A stretch of 64,000 nt of DNA from Stentor coeruleus (GCA_001970955.1 MPUH01000271.1:1-64000); one strand, 5' to 3'; shown: positions 20,674-30,540, counted from the first letter of the stretch. A program made the numbers and translations. The notes: generated by a model not told the origin, from the sequence alone.

Positions 20674-22542
20674 ATGGGTGCCTGTGTTGCCAAACAAAAT
20701 CATACCAAAAAGCAATTCCAAATCATAGAACTTCCTAATTTCATATATATAGACCGTTCGGCAAAAGAAATACAAGAAATATCATCAATAAAAAGAACCA
20801 AAATAGACTTCAACAATTCCTTCCACATCTGCCGAAATTCCATAATAGGCTATTCCCCATCAGGACTCATTTACATAATCGGTGGGACAAAACGTAACAA
20901 CAAAGTGACAAAAAAAGGTTCAGAACTAAACTTCAAAGAAAAAACCTCTAAACCTCTACCAAAATTCCCTCAAAAGCTTTTCCAAGGGCAAATTTTATTC
21001 AACAACAACAACAATATTTATGTTATAAATTCCCACAATACTTCTATATACACTCTTAACTCATCATCTAATAATTGGAATCAATTAAATATTGATTTCC
21101 CTTCAGATGATTCTACAAAAATTCATGACTTTTCTTGCTATGTACATCACCATTATTTATATCTTATTGGAGGATATTATAAACAGAGTAAATATAATAC
21201 TGATTTTTATTCTGTAAATTTAGTAAAAGAAAAATTTATTATAAGAAAAACAGGTTTAAGTTTACCAGTTAAACTGTTAAATCCTAAATGCTTGATAACT
21301 AATGATTATAAGATTATTGGAGGAGGAAGATGTGAAGATGGGAGTTTAAATTCTAGGTTTTTTGTGAATACTGGGAATTTTGATACATGGAATATTATTG
21401 ATTATTTAAGTTATGATCCTAGAGATAATTATCCTGTTTTTAGTATTGGAGGATTTGGGTTGTTTATTAGTTATAATACAGTTTTGGTTTTTAATGGCGA
21501 GGTTTTTGTGGTTTTTAAGATGAAGTCTTCGGATAATGAAGATGTTAAAGATAACTTTGAGTCTGGAAAATCATTAAGTGTGGACTCTTTAAAAGGTCAT
21601 TCAACTGATGAAAAAACTATAAGTAAATCTCCTGAAAAACTGGAAAAAATAGAAAAACACCCAAGAATTTCTGATAAAAATCTGATTGAATTTGGGGATA
21701 TACCTGAAAGTAAATCTAGAAGTTTCTCATCCTCGGACTCTGGGTCTTTTATACTTCGTGCTCGAGTTCTTACCCCGGTAAACGGGACATTTCGCGAAAC
21801 TATATCCTCAATTGAAAGCGGAGATTCTTCACAAATCCTATACTCTGATGAAGATATGAACATAGAAAACCCTCAAATTGTGGCAAGTCGAGAATCGGAA
21901 GGGATTAAAAACACTAGCAAGTATATCGATGCTCAAGAAGACAACTTACGTATTAGCGACATGACTGAAAGTAAATATTTATCAATATCAGCTAAAAAGC
22001 CTGACATGACTGATGAGTTGAGTAGCCAGAAAATATCAATTCAGTACATCCACAAAATTCACAACATCGAAGTCCTTGTCAGCTATTCTCAAGCCAAAGA
22101 ATTCGTAAATTTCATGTTAGNCCATATGAAATCTTTTATCAAAAAAATATCAATTCAGTACATCCACAAAATTCACAACATCGAAGTCCTTGTCAGCTAT
22201 TCTCAAGCCAAAGAATTCGTAAATTTCATGTTAGAAGTCCTTCAAGTCAAAAGCAACGAAAAACTCCCAGAGAAAATAAAAAACTTCACTTTATACCACT
22301 TTGAAAAAATTCTACAAAAATTCAGATACAAACTCTACCCAATCGAAACATTTAAAATCCTCATCCAAGCTTTAGATCTGATTTTTAGGGCAAAAAAATT
22401 TAATAAAAAAGAAACAAATGCTTTTGAAGAAACCGTAGGACTTAACGATAAAATCAAGTTCATAAAAAAGCCTAACTTCATATCAGGGGTTTTATTAAGA
22501 GTGAAATTCATAGTCTTAAAAGAAAACCAAAATCTTAATTAA
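20674..22542 (+). CDS. Kelch-like protein with myristoylation signal; frame disturbed by an assembly gap
   Basis: 622 codons as written, including one ambiguous codon at the N (22121). It begins MGACVAKQ, fitting N-myristoylation plus palmitoylation. Kelch-like blades lie at about residues 55-285 (GLIYIIGGTKR, YLYLIGGYYK, YKIIGGGRCEDG). A Ser/Glu-rich low-complexity region covers about 290-450. A helical C-terminal domain contains the segment that is duplicated around the N. With a single copy the real protein is probably about 38 residues shorter. Membrane-tethered scaffold is inferred. Confidence 0.75.
   Translation: MGACVAKQNHTKKQFQIIELPNFIYIDRSAKEIQEISSIKRTKIDFNNSFHICRNSIIGYSPSGLIYIIGGTKRNNKVTKKGSELNFKEKTSKPLPKFPQKLFQGQILFNNNNNIYVINSHNTSIYTLNSSSNNWNQLNIDFPSDDSTKIHDFSCYVHHHYLYLIGGYYKQSKYNTDFYSVNLVKEKFIIRKTGLSLPVKLLNPKCLITNDYKIIGGGRCEDGSLNSRFFVNTGNFDTWNIIDYLSYDPRDNYPVFSIGGFGLFISYNTVLVFNGEVFVVFKMKSSDNEDVKDNFESGKSLSVDSLKGHSTDEKTISKSPEKLEKIEKHPRISDKNLIEFGDIPESKSRSFSSSDSGSFILRARVLTPVNGTFRETISSIESGDSSQILYSDEDMNIENPQIVASRESEGIKNTSKYIDAQEDNLRISDMTESKYLSISAKKPDMTDELSSQKISIQYIHKIHNIEVLVSYSQAKEFVNFMLXHMKSFIKKISIQYIHKIHNIEVLVSYSQAKEFVNFMLEVLQVKSNEKLPEKIKNFTLYHFEKILQKFRYKLYPIETFKILIQALDLIFRAKKFNKKETNAFEETVGLNDKIKFIKKPNFISGVLLRVKFIVLKENQNLN
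22030..22234 (+). repeat. 91-bp exact direct duplication flanking a single N (assembly artefact)
   Basis: 22030-22120 and 22144-22234 are identical 91-bp copies. Between them are the N (22121) and 22 bases. This is what an unmerged overlap of two contigs looks like. The duplicated protein segment contains IQYIHKIHNIEVLVSYSQ twice. Confidence 0.85.
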
Positions 22543-22579
22543 TATGATAAAAAGGCTATAAAACTGCAGTTTTAATAAA

Positions 22580-23140
22580 TTACATAATAAAACACTTGCA
22601 GCAAGCGATTTCTCCATTTCGGCTTTTTAGAAACTCTTGTCTTATAAGCCTTAAGCTTTCTATGAAAATCAGGTCTAAATTTGTTTTGTTTTTAGCACTG
22701 AGTTCATAAAACCTACATTTCCATTGAATAGCAACTTTTTGAGCATGTTCATGAAGAACTTGTCGAAAGTTGTTTGCATCAAGTTTGTTCCCAACTAAAA
22801 TCAAAGGCATTTCTATGCAGTTTTTAGTTTTACGGATTAGTTCATGATAATAATCAAGTTCAGCTAAAGAATTAGATCTTGTTATGTCAAAGACTAATAT
22901 AAATCCATGAGCTTGGGATATGAAGTCTGATAAAGATTTATCATCTCCTGCTGTGTCGATTATATGAACAGTAATATGATCGCCATCTAAAGCTACTTGC
23001 TTACGATAATAATCAGCTACTGCTGGCTCATAGTTCTCGGGAAATTGATTGCGAGAGAATTGTAGACAGATTGAACTTTTACCGACACCAGGTGAACCAA
23101 GGACTGCTATTTTGTATTCCTTTGTGGCTAGAGCATTCAT
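22580..23140 (-). CDS. Ras-like small GTPase with altered switch residues
   Basis: 186 aa with the complete fold: P-loop GSPGVGKSS, Ras-type YRKQV after switch I, G3 DTAGDD, G4 NKLD, G5 SAK, and a C-terminal CCKCFIM with CaaX box CFIM. In switch I the conserved Thr of PTIED is Ala (reads PAVAD), and the catalytic Gln of DTAGQE is Asp. These residues bind Mg/GTP and drive hydrolysis in Ras, so cycling should be unusual. It is convergent with the kelch-like gene at 37 bp. Confidence 0.88.
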   Translation of the reverse strand: MNALATKEYKIAVLGSPGVGKSSICLQFSRNQFPENYEPAVADYYRKQVALDGDHITVHIIDTAGDDKSLSDFISQAHGFILVFDITRSNSLAELDYYHELIRKTKNCIEMPLILVGNKLDANNFRQVLHEHAQKVAIQWKCRFYELSAKNKTNLDLIFIESLRLIRQEFLKSRNGEIACCKCFIM

Positions 23141-23271
23141 TTTTTTATTTTTTTTTTAGTTTTGTGAAGAGTTGAGAGAGATTTTTTGATATGACTGGGT
23201 GTTAGGGTGTAAAGAATGCTTGAGGTTTAGGTTTGATAGATAATTTTGAAAAGTGGATTATTTAAACTTAT

Positions 23272-25365
23272 CTATGCTATTATGGAAGCTTTAGGAAGTA
23301 ATTGGGGATAAAGATGATGGTTATCTTTGAATATTTTTTCAATTTCGGGATGAAGGATCATTTTTTGCTTTAATTCATTAGTGCCTAGATTTAGTTGCAC
23401 TAGGCCGATTCCGTTTGTGAAGTAAACTTTGTTTTCAGCAGTATTTAAAAAGCTTCTTGATTTAAAATTATCTAAATTGCATATAATTTGCTCTGATCTT
23501 CCTCCCCCTATCTTCCATATCCTCACAGATTTATCTTCAGTACTAAATACTATAGTTCGATTATCACTTGCAATAGAAATATTTAAAATTGAACTAAAAT
23601 ACCCTTTTAAAGCTCTTATTATCTTTTTCTTAGATAAATTCCAGACTCGAATTGTTTTTTCTCTTGATCCTGTTACTATATACTGATTATCATTACTAAT
23701 AGCTATGCAAACAACTGTATCATTATGGCCAAGAAGATTTATTTCCTTTTGCTTTTCATATAAATTCCAAACTTTTATAGTTTTATCAGATGAGCCTGAT
23801 ACTATAAATTTATTATCACTTGATATAGCAATTGCATTTATGAAATTTGCATGGCCGGTAAATTCTTTTTCTAAGATTTTTGACTGTAAATTCCACACTT
23901 TTATGGTCAAATCTTCGGAACCTGAAATTACAAATTGATTATCATTTGTAATTACAACAGTTCTTACTTCCTTTAAGTGACCTTTAAAGTTAGCTATTTG
24001 TTGTCTACTTGATAAGTTCCATACTTTAACAGTGCTATCTGAAGATCCTGTTACTGCAAATTGGTTGTCTTTAGATATGGTTACACATTTTATTTCTTTT
24101 AAGTGGCCTTGTAGTTCTCCTTGAATGTATTTCTCTTTGATATCCCAAACTTGTAATATTGTCCGATTGTCTGAACAAGTAATAAGTGTCTTTTCATCTT
24201 GGCTAAGCGCAAAAGCTGAGTAGAATGGTAATTCCAAAATTAGTTTTTTTTCATCAAGACTCCATACAATAAACTTATTATCACAAATTGATAAACACTG
24301 ATTATTGTAAATCATTGAAATAAAATTAACTCCAGATGGATGATATTCAATTATATCTTCTTGATATTTTCCAAGCATATTCCATAATATTATACTGTTA
24401 TCTGAAGATCCTGATATAACATATTGATCATCAGCAGTTATTATAATTCTGTTCACATTTGAAGTATGCCCTTTAAACTCATATTCTAAATTTTTTTCAA
24501 TAAGATTCCAAACTTTTATACTCTTATCTGTAGAACCTGAAATAACAAATTTATTATCATGAGTAACAGCAACAGTGTTTACTGAAGATCTAAAACCTTC
24601 AAAAATCATATCTTGGCATTTACTGTTAAGGTTCCAAACTCTCACTGTTTTGTCATCAGATCCTGAAATAATAAGTTGATTATCATATGTTATTGTAACA
24701 GATAATACTTGGTCAGTATGGCCAATAAAAATTGCTTCTTGTCTTTTTTCAATAAGATCCCAAACTACTATAGTTTTGTCTGATGATCCTGATACCAAAT
24801 AGTGATCGTCATTTGAAAATGAAATACTTTTTACTATGCCAGTGTGACCTTGCAAAGTATAAGTTTTATTAAATTTTTGGCTTTTGCATTGAGGCTTTTG
24901 GATTTTGTGGACCTTAATAAAATCAACTTCAGCATCTAAAAGCATAGGGTAATCAAAAACTAAATCCGTTTTAATAATTTCTTCAGCTCTAATATAATCT
25001 TTCTCTTCAAAAATTTTTAAGCCAATTAATTTATTGTAATCAGCAATCATCATATCTAAATACTCAAATGAACTTCTCATTTTATTTTGAATTTGGTTTA
25101 AAGCTTTAAGGCCTTCAGTTATTATTTCTTTTTTATATTTTTCTATAGTTTCGATAGTCTTTTTAATAGAGTTCTTGAGTTGTTTAATTTTATCTTCCGG
25201 CAATTTTATTCTAATTTTTCCAAAGATACATTCACTTTCTTGCTCTTCATGGCATTTTATATGAAGTTGAGTGCAATTATCGCAAAGATAACATTTTAAG
25301 CAACTATTACACTGCCTTATAGGTTTATTGTCACAAGTTTTACACTTAAGTGATATAAAATCCAT
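23272..25365 (-). CDS. B-box-like zinc finger plus 11 WD40 repeats
   Basis: 697 aa. The N-terminal Cys/His cluster (CKTCDNKPIRQCNSCLKCYL, then CDNC and a following H/C pair, about residues 8-40) is B-box-like. A coiled-coil region covers about 55-165. Eleven WD repeats follow from about residue 168 to 650, many ending VWNL, with two poorer repeats in the middle. It should form one or two propellers acting as a protein-binding platform. Such B-box/WD40 architectures are common in ciliates; the target is unknown. Confidence 0.88.
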   Translation of the reverse strand: MDFISLKCKTCDNKPIRQCNSCLKCYLCDNCTQLHIKCHEEQESECIFGKIRIKLPEDKIKQLKNSIKKTIETIEKYKKEIITEGLKALNQIQNKMRSSFEYLDMMIADYNKLIGLKIFEEKDYIRAEEIIKTDLVFDYPMLLDAEVDFIKVHKIQKPQCKSQKFNKTYTLQGHTGIVKSISFSNDDHYLVSGSSDKTIVVWDLIEKRQEAIFIGHTDQVLSVTITYDNQLIISGSDDKTVRVWNLNSKCQDMIFEGFRSSVNTVAVTHDNKFVISGSTDKSIKVWNLIEKNLEYEFKGHTSNVNRIIITADDQYVISGSSDNSIILWNMLGKYQEDIIEYHPSGVNFISMIYNNQCLSICDNKFIVWSLDEKKLILELPFYSAFALSQDEKTLITCSDNRTILQVWDIKEKYIQGELQGHLKEIKCVTISKDNQFAVTGSSDSTVKVWNLSSRQQIANFKGHLKEVRTVVITNDNQFVISGSEDLTIKVWNLQSKILEKEFTGHANFINAIAISSDNKFIVSGSSDKTIKVWNLYEKQKEINLLGHNDTVVCIAISNDNQYIVTGSREKTIRVWNLSKKKIIRALKGYFSSILNISIASDNRTIVFSTEDKSVRIWKIGGGRSEQIICNLDNFKSRSFLNTAENKVYFTNGIGLVQLNLGTNELKQKMILHPEIEKIFKDNHHLYPQLLPKASIIA

Positions 25366-25765
25366 TTATTTTACTAAAATTAAGCTTTAAAGTTTTAGAA
25401 ACACTTAAAAAATTGTGTTTGAGCTGACTTAATAAAGAAAAAGTAGGCTGATTTAATTGTAAATATTAGGTAAAAATAGTAAAGTGGAAATTATCAAAAC
25501 AATTGCTTTAATTTCTGGCTACCTTCAATTTCTCTAACTTTTTTAATTTTTTTTAACGATTATTTCATCATCGATTATCATCTAAATTTGCTTGCAACCA
25601 TAATAAACTCAAAAATTACACACCATAAAATAAAACTTTCATTAAAAAAAATGTATCTTATCACCACAAAACTCCCTACAAATTCCATAAATTTAACAAG
25701 TTTTCTAATCCTTAAATCTCTCCACTTCCAAATCTCTAATTTTCCAATTTCATATAAACTTAAAT
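25366..25765. other. Divergent spacer with composition switch
   Basis: 25366-25500 contains G and little C on the + strand; 25560-25760 is C-rich and G-poor. Open frames in this stretch are not supported, because the BEACH gene starts at 25766 in another frame. Confidence 0.55.
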
Positions 25766-27945
25766 ATGTTCACAGAATTTTACAGCTTTCCCAAACCCGA
25801 CCCAAGTTTCAATCTTTTTTTCCTTGAGCCAGGGGAGTTTCTCATCTCATCCGCACATTCATCTCTAAGATCATCAGACTTTGAATTGTAATTCCCACAT
25901 AGTTCTGAAGGAAAGTTACATCTATGTACAAGGTCTCTAATATTCCAACCTCAATTTTTCAAGTCTTCATTAATAAAAGTAAAACTCTCATCCCCTGAAC
26001 TGATTTACTCATTTAAATTCCCATCAGTATCAACAGCTTATTCTCCAAACTCTAAGCCAAGAAAATCTTTAGGTGAACGTAGTCCTTCACCATTAACAAA
26101 ATTTGATAGTCCTTCAGTACTTACAATATCAATACCAAGATGTACTTTAATATCAAGATATCCTCCAACACCAGGAATTTCTCATCAATTAAATGAAAAC
26201 TTAGAATTTCGTATGAATCAAAATGACTTACTTAAATTAAGCACAGAACTTGATATGGTTGGAAGAAGTGGGGAAGAAAAACAAGTAGCTCAGATTATTT
26301 TTGGGGTTAGGTATAAAGAACTTGTTAATATGCTTTTGAATACTGATGATTTTAATCCAGATGAAATACTGTTAAATCATAAATGCAAAAGGATTTTACC
26401 TGAAGGTGAACAATGGGGGGCTTTTGTATTGACTCAAAGTTCGATACATTTTTATGCACTTATGAATTCAAAGCCAAAAGACCCATTGCATATTAACTTT
26501 GTCGATATTAATATTTGTACTAAGTATAAATATCAAGCTAAGTTTAATGGGTTAAGGGTTGATTTATATAGTTCTTTATACCCATTGTTATTTATTTTGG
26601 AAACTGAAGAGCAAAGAGAAGGGATATATAAGTTTATGCAGAATAAAATTAAATTTAAAAATCCTCTTGAAAACCTTGTAGAGTATATGGATCAATGGGC
26701 ATATGGGAAAATTACTAATTTTGAATATTTAAATGTTCTAAATAACCTTGCTAATCGTACTTCTGTGGATTTTTCTCAATATCCTGTATTCCCTTGGGTT
26801 TTGACAAAATATCAAAGCCAAATCGATTTACAAGATTTTTCATCGTATCGAGATCTGTCTAAACATATTGGCGAGCTAGAAAGCTCCCGGTTAGAAAGAC
26901 TTAAAGTATTTTTTATTTAGAGATTTTGCAAGAAGAACGTGGCGAATCGTTGTTTTCATCATTTTATTCAAATCCAAGTATAATATATTATTATTTCATA
27001 CGTGCTATTCCTGAACTTCTTGTCAGAAACCAAAACCAAGTGTTTTTTAATGCAGAAAGATTGTTTACTAGTATAGAAAAAGCTTGGATTTCTGGAGTTA
27101 AAACAACAGGGGATTATAAAGAATTAACCCCTGATTTTTATTCGAATTCTAGTTTTCTTATTAATTTAAAAGAAATGCAAGCTATTGGAGATGAAACTTT
27201 ACAAGATATTGAGCTTCCTACTTGGGCAGAATCAGCAGAAGAGTTTGTTTGTATTATGCGTGAAGCGTTAGAAAGTGATTTTGTTAGCCAAAATTTACAC
27301 AAATGGGTTGATATAATTTTTGGATATAAACAAAGAAATGATAATACACCATTTTCTTTGTTTCCTGATACTTGCTATGGGATTAATTGGGGTACATTGA
27401 AGGTTAATTTGGAAAGGGAGGCTTATGAGGTTATTTGTAGAGAATTTGGCCAGCTACCAGAGCAGCTGTTTTTTACACCTCACCCTTTGAGAATTTTTAG
27501 AAAGAATCCTGTGTTGAATAAACAACCTGAACCTATAGACGAAGCTGAAATGCTTGAAAAATATTTAAATACACTACAGGAAGCACATCAGCAGAGAATT
27601 AATAATATGTTAGAACAATATTATAAAGGAAAAAATAAACTTAAAACCAATCATGAATTGGAATTAGGAAAATTTAACGAAAAAATACTAAAACTCAAAA
27701 GCCTTATACAAAAAGCGACACAGAAAAATAAAGAAGATTGTAAATTTGTTGAAGAAAAATTTGTAAACCTTAATTCACAAAACAGTTTGGAGATGATTAA
27801 AACAGGAAAAACTCCAAATCTTATTATCCGTGCACCTGAGACTGAAGGGAAAATGTTTAACGATCAGGAGTTTAGTAAAACTCGCATTGAAGCTGCTAAG
27901 AAAATGCGAAAACTTCAAAGTAAAACACCAACTAAACTATTTTAG
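25766..27945 (+). CDS. FAN/NSMAF-type GRAM-PH-BEACH protein without visible WD40 repeats
   Basis: The start MFTEFYSFPKPDPSFNLFFL, followed by LEPGE and later KLHLCTRSLIFQP, matches the GRAM-like N-terminus of FAN (NSMAF). A PH-BEACH region follows, then BEACH: WAYGKITNFEYL, YPVFPWVLTKYQS, FSSYRDLSKHIG, IELPTWAESAEEF, LHKWVDIIFGYKQR. FAN in animals ends in WD40 repeats; here a coiled-coil basic tail ends the protein at about 720 aa. Introns are 25888-25902 and 26906-26920. After the second one the frame needs one extra base; one T more in the run at 26924-26927 would restore it (reading KRFLQEERGES). BEACH proteins act in vesicle fusion/fission and membrane traffic. Confidence 0.85.
25888..25902 (+). 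other. 15-nt intron 1 of FAN-like gene
   Basis: GTAATTCCCACATAG, phase 2. Removal links DFEFSEGKLHLC, bridging the GRAM-like domain. Confidence 0.9.
26906..26920 (+). other. 15-nt intron 2 of FAN-like gene, frame puzzle after it
   Basis: GTATTTTTTATTTAG with A at position 10. The downstream frame is off by one base after canonical removal. A 17-nt intron ending at the next AG (26922) would also keep the frame but would break the fixed A-to-AG spacing. Confidence 0.75.
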
Positions 27946-28047
27946 CCAAGATTTAGTAGAGCCTTATTAAACATTCTCAATATTTATAGCTAATATTTTG
28001 TCTTTTATATCATTAATTAAGATGCTTCTTAAAACTGAAAAAGTTAC

Positions 28048-29391
28048 CTAAATATTGCTTTCTAATATAGCAAGTTTAGCTTTTATAGAATCCAATATTA
28101 AAGAGTCAGACTCATGGGCAAGTATTAAAGCATTATGGTTAGTAGAATTTTTGCTTTTAAGATTATGCTCGAATCTGTTTGCTTCTACTTCAAGCAAATG
28201 CGCTTTTTTTTTAAGTTTTTTAATTTTTTCACTGTTATCAATAGAGCTGTCGTTTAATATATTTTCCCAGTTGATGTGTCTTGAATGAATTTCTACAGAG
28301 TTTCCTCTTTCTTTCCTTTTCTCAGCTAAGTAATCAAATATTTTCCCTTCACGTTTTGGTGGAGGTTCGGGAATAAGATTATTTTTCTTCCATTTTTTCT
28401 TTGGTTTCTCCTCATCTGAAGCACTTCTGTTTTCCATTATCTTCAATCTAACTGGATGTTTAAGTTTCTCTTGTATTAGAATCATTTCTTGTCTTTTATA
28501 CTCATCAACACTAGGTACAAACATTTCTTTTACCAAACTCGCATACCTTTTTTTCTTCTCGACCAACAGTTTTTTCTCAGCTTCGATTTTTTCTAATTCC
28601 TCTTTTTTCTTTTTTTCTTCTTCTAAAACATTATCAGTAAACCTTGATTTGATTACCCCAGTGGAATTATTATATTTAAACTCAATCTGTTTATTCTTAG
28701 CACTAAGTTCTCTTCTTACTTGATTTTCATATGCAATTTCCTGATATTTTTTCATATGATCCATTATCTCATTTCTTCTTATAGGCTGCAAAAACTCTCT
28801 TTTCTTTGCCAATTCAGCTTTTTTCTTTTCTAATTCAGGCATTAGAACTTGTTCTTCATAGTTTTCTTCAAATTTTATATATAATGGTTTGTTTGTTATA
28901 ACTTCTTTATATTCCTTATCCCCTAATTCTTTGATAAAATCCATTTGTTTCTTCCTTGCTTCCTTTTTTTTAAGTAGTTCTTCGACCCTTCGCTTTTTTT
29001 CTAGTTCTTTGATTTGGAAATCTTCCATTCGTCTTTTTTCTTCGATTTCATATTCTTCTTGCATTTTTTTCCGAGCTTTTTCTTCTCTTTCATAACGTTT
29101 TTTTTCTCTTTCTTGTCGATCTCTGGCGAGTTTTGCTAGAAAAAGTTTATTTGCGATTAAGTGCTCTATATTTTTTTCATGCTCCTCTTCGTGGAAATTC
29201 TCATTGATTTCTAGTTCTTCTCCGTAAAGACTGCTTTTTCGGGAATAGTTTTTTTTACCTTTTAGTAAGTCAGTTTTTAGGTTCCGAAGCAGTTTGTCTA
29301 GGGTTTGTGATGTGGCAGTTTTTATTGCATCGTCTATTTTTACAGTAAGATTCAGATCTTCAAGAGCTTTTATGAAATGTTTTTCAACCAT
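28048..29391 (-). CDS. Lys/Glu-rich coiled-coil protein, 447 aa
   Basis: Continuous charged helix from about residue 75 to 210 (KKRYEREEKARKKMQEEYEI-like heptads), further helices to 330, and a mixed C-terminus with a second coiled coil (about 395-440). No catalytic motif. Its ATG lies only 30 bp after the stop of the TCP10/CPAP-like gene on the same strand. Placement next to a centriolar-type gene hints at a basal-body or cytoskeletal role, but this is inference. Confidence 0.75.
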   Translation of the reverse strand: MVEKHFIKALEDLNLTVKIDDAIKTATSQTLDKLLRNLKTDLLKGKKNYSRKSSLYGEELEINENFHEEEHEKNIEHLIANKLFLAKLARDRQEREKKRYEREEKARKKMQEEYEIEEKRRMEDFQIKELEKKRRVEELLKKKEARKKQMDFIKELGDKEYKEVITNKPLYIKFEENYEEQVLMPELEKKKAELAKKREFLQPIRRNEIMDHMKKYQEIAYENQVRRELSAKNKQIEFKYNNSTGVIKSRFTDNVLEEEKKKKEELEKIEAEKKLLVEKKKRYASLVKEMFVPSVDEYKRQEMILIQEKLKHPVRLKIMENRSASDEEKPKKKWKKNNLIPEPPPKREGKIFDYLAEKRKERGNSVEIHSRHINWENILNDSSIDNSEKIKKLKKKAHLLEVEANRFEHNLKSKNSTNHNALILAHESDSLILDSIKAKLAILESNI

Positions 29392-29421
29392 TTTATTATA
29401 GTTTTGCTTTACATAATAAGC

Positions 29422-30540
29422 CTACTCATTATAGACTATTTCAGAAGTCCCATCTGGAAATGTTATCTCCTTCCTGCCATCCGGATAAGTTTTTTCTATC
29501 TGCCCACTGCTAAACTCAAAAACTTCCGTCCCATCAGGAAAAGTGGTCTGTGTAGTCTGATCATCATTATACATATAAATAACCCTCCCATCAGGGAAAA
29601 TCTCTTTGATATCCCCATTAAAATAGCAAATAATCTCTCTTCCATCAGGAAAAGTCTTCCTTTTAGTCCCATCATTAAATACTTTTTCTGTAGGACCTTT
29701 AGGCTGATTTTTACTAAATTTTTCTTTCAACATAATCTGTTCTCTTATCTTAACCTGTGTCTCAAGTTCATTAATTTCCTCAACTAAACTAGCATAATTC
29801 TTTGAAATCTCATTCAAAGTAATCCCATTTTTCGCTTCTTTTATAGCAATTTCTTCTTGATTTTTTCTAAGCAACTGCATCAACTCTTCAATTTCATCGG
29901 TCTTTGTCGGCTGTTCTACAGTATATTTTTTCTTTAACGCAAGCATTTCTTTACTAATTCTCTTAATTTCATTCTCTTTATAAACTTGTAAATCTTGTAT
30001 TCTCTTAGCTCTTTTTGACATAAAATCCTCATAATCTCTTTCAATCATTTGGATTTTGTTTTTCATTTCTTTGTTTTCTAATTTGAGCATTTGGCCTTGT
30101 TTGTTAAATCTTTCAATCTGCAAACTTAGTTCATTCATTTTTTCATTGTAGATATCTTCAACTTTATTAGTTTTTTTTGGCTCTTCTTTTATCTGAGGTG
30201 GGAGAATTTCATCATCACATTTTAAAGCAGAAGGGTCATAATAAATCGTTTCTTCAGTTTGAGGTTTTGTTGGAGCTGGTGTTTGATTTAATATTGGGAT
30301 TTTTTTCCTAGGTTCTTTAGATTTAGGTTCAAGAACCTGAAATTCAGGAGCTTTACATACAGTAACTTTAGCTGCAGGCTGAAGAACAGGCTCTTCTGAT
30401 TTCGAATCTTTTTTCTTACTTGGGAGTGCTAGACATGATTTTCCTTCCCCCTTTTTAAGAAACCTTTTTTTAGGTTTTTCCTTTGATGAAATTCCTATAG
30501 GGTTTTCCATATACAATTTATTATAAATAGATAGAAACAT
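29422..30540 (-). CDS. TCP10/CPAP (SAS-4) G-box protein, short form
   Basis: 372 aa. The C-terminal 85 residues consist of repeated PDG hairpins (FNDGTKRKTFPDGREI, IFPDGRVIYMYND, TFPDGTEVFEF, TYPDGRKEITFPDG). This is the TCP10_C/G-box beta-sheet of CPAP/SAS-4 that binds STIL/Ana2 in centriole assembly. A coiled coil (about 125-275) precedes it and a Lys/Pro-rich N-terminus follows the start. Human CPAP is more than 1300 aa with tubulin-binding parts that I do not see here, so this is a TCP10-like or minimal SAS-4 protein. A second Met 10 codons in (MENPIG) is an alternative start. Basal-body assembly is the likely role. Confidence 0.85.
   Translation of the reverse strand: MFLSIYNKLYMENPIGISSKEKPKKRFLKKGEGKSCLALPSKKKDSKSEEPVLQPAAKVTVCKAPEFQVLEPKSKEPRKKIPILNQTPAPTKPQTEETIYYDPSALKCDDEILPPQIKEEPKKTNKVEDIYNEKMNELSLQIERFNKQGQMLKLENKEMKNKIQMIERDYEDFMSKRAKRIQDLQVYKENEIKRISKEMLALKKKYTVEQPTKTDEIEELMQLLRKNQEEIAIKEAKNGITLNEISKNYASLVEEINELETQVKIREQIMLKEKFSKNQPKGPTEKVFNDGTKRKTFPDGREIICYFNGDIKEIFPDGRVIYMYNDDQTTQTTFPDGTEVFEFSSGQIEKTYPDGRKEITFPDGTSEIVYNE

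Noticed and set aside
23200-23207. TGTTAGGG, one unit like the heterotrich telomere repeat
   Set aside because: A single unit inside a G-rich 5' flank is expected by chance. No array and no chromosome end is seen.
25588-25827. 79-codon open frame before the FAN-like gene
   Set aside because: It overlaps the well-supported GRAM-like start at 25766 in another frame and has the composition of a noncoding C-rich flank.
28055-29095. Open frames opposite the coiled-coil gene 28048-29391
   Set aside because: Ser/Leu/Phe-rich shadows of a Lys/Glu-rich coiled coil on the other strand.
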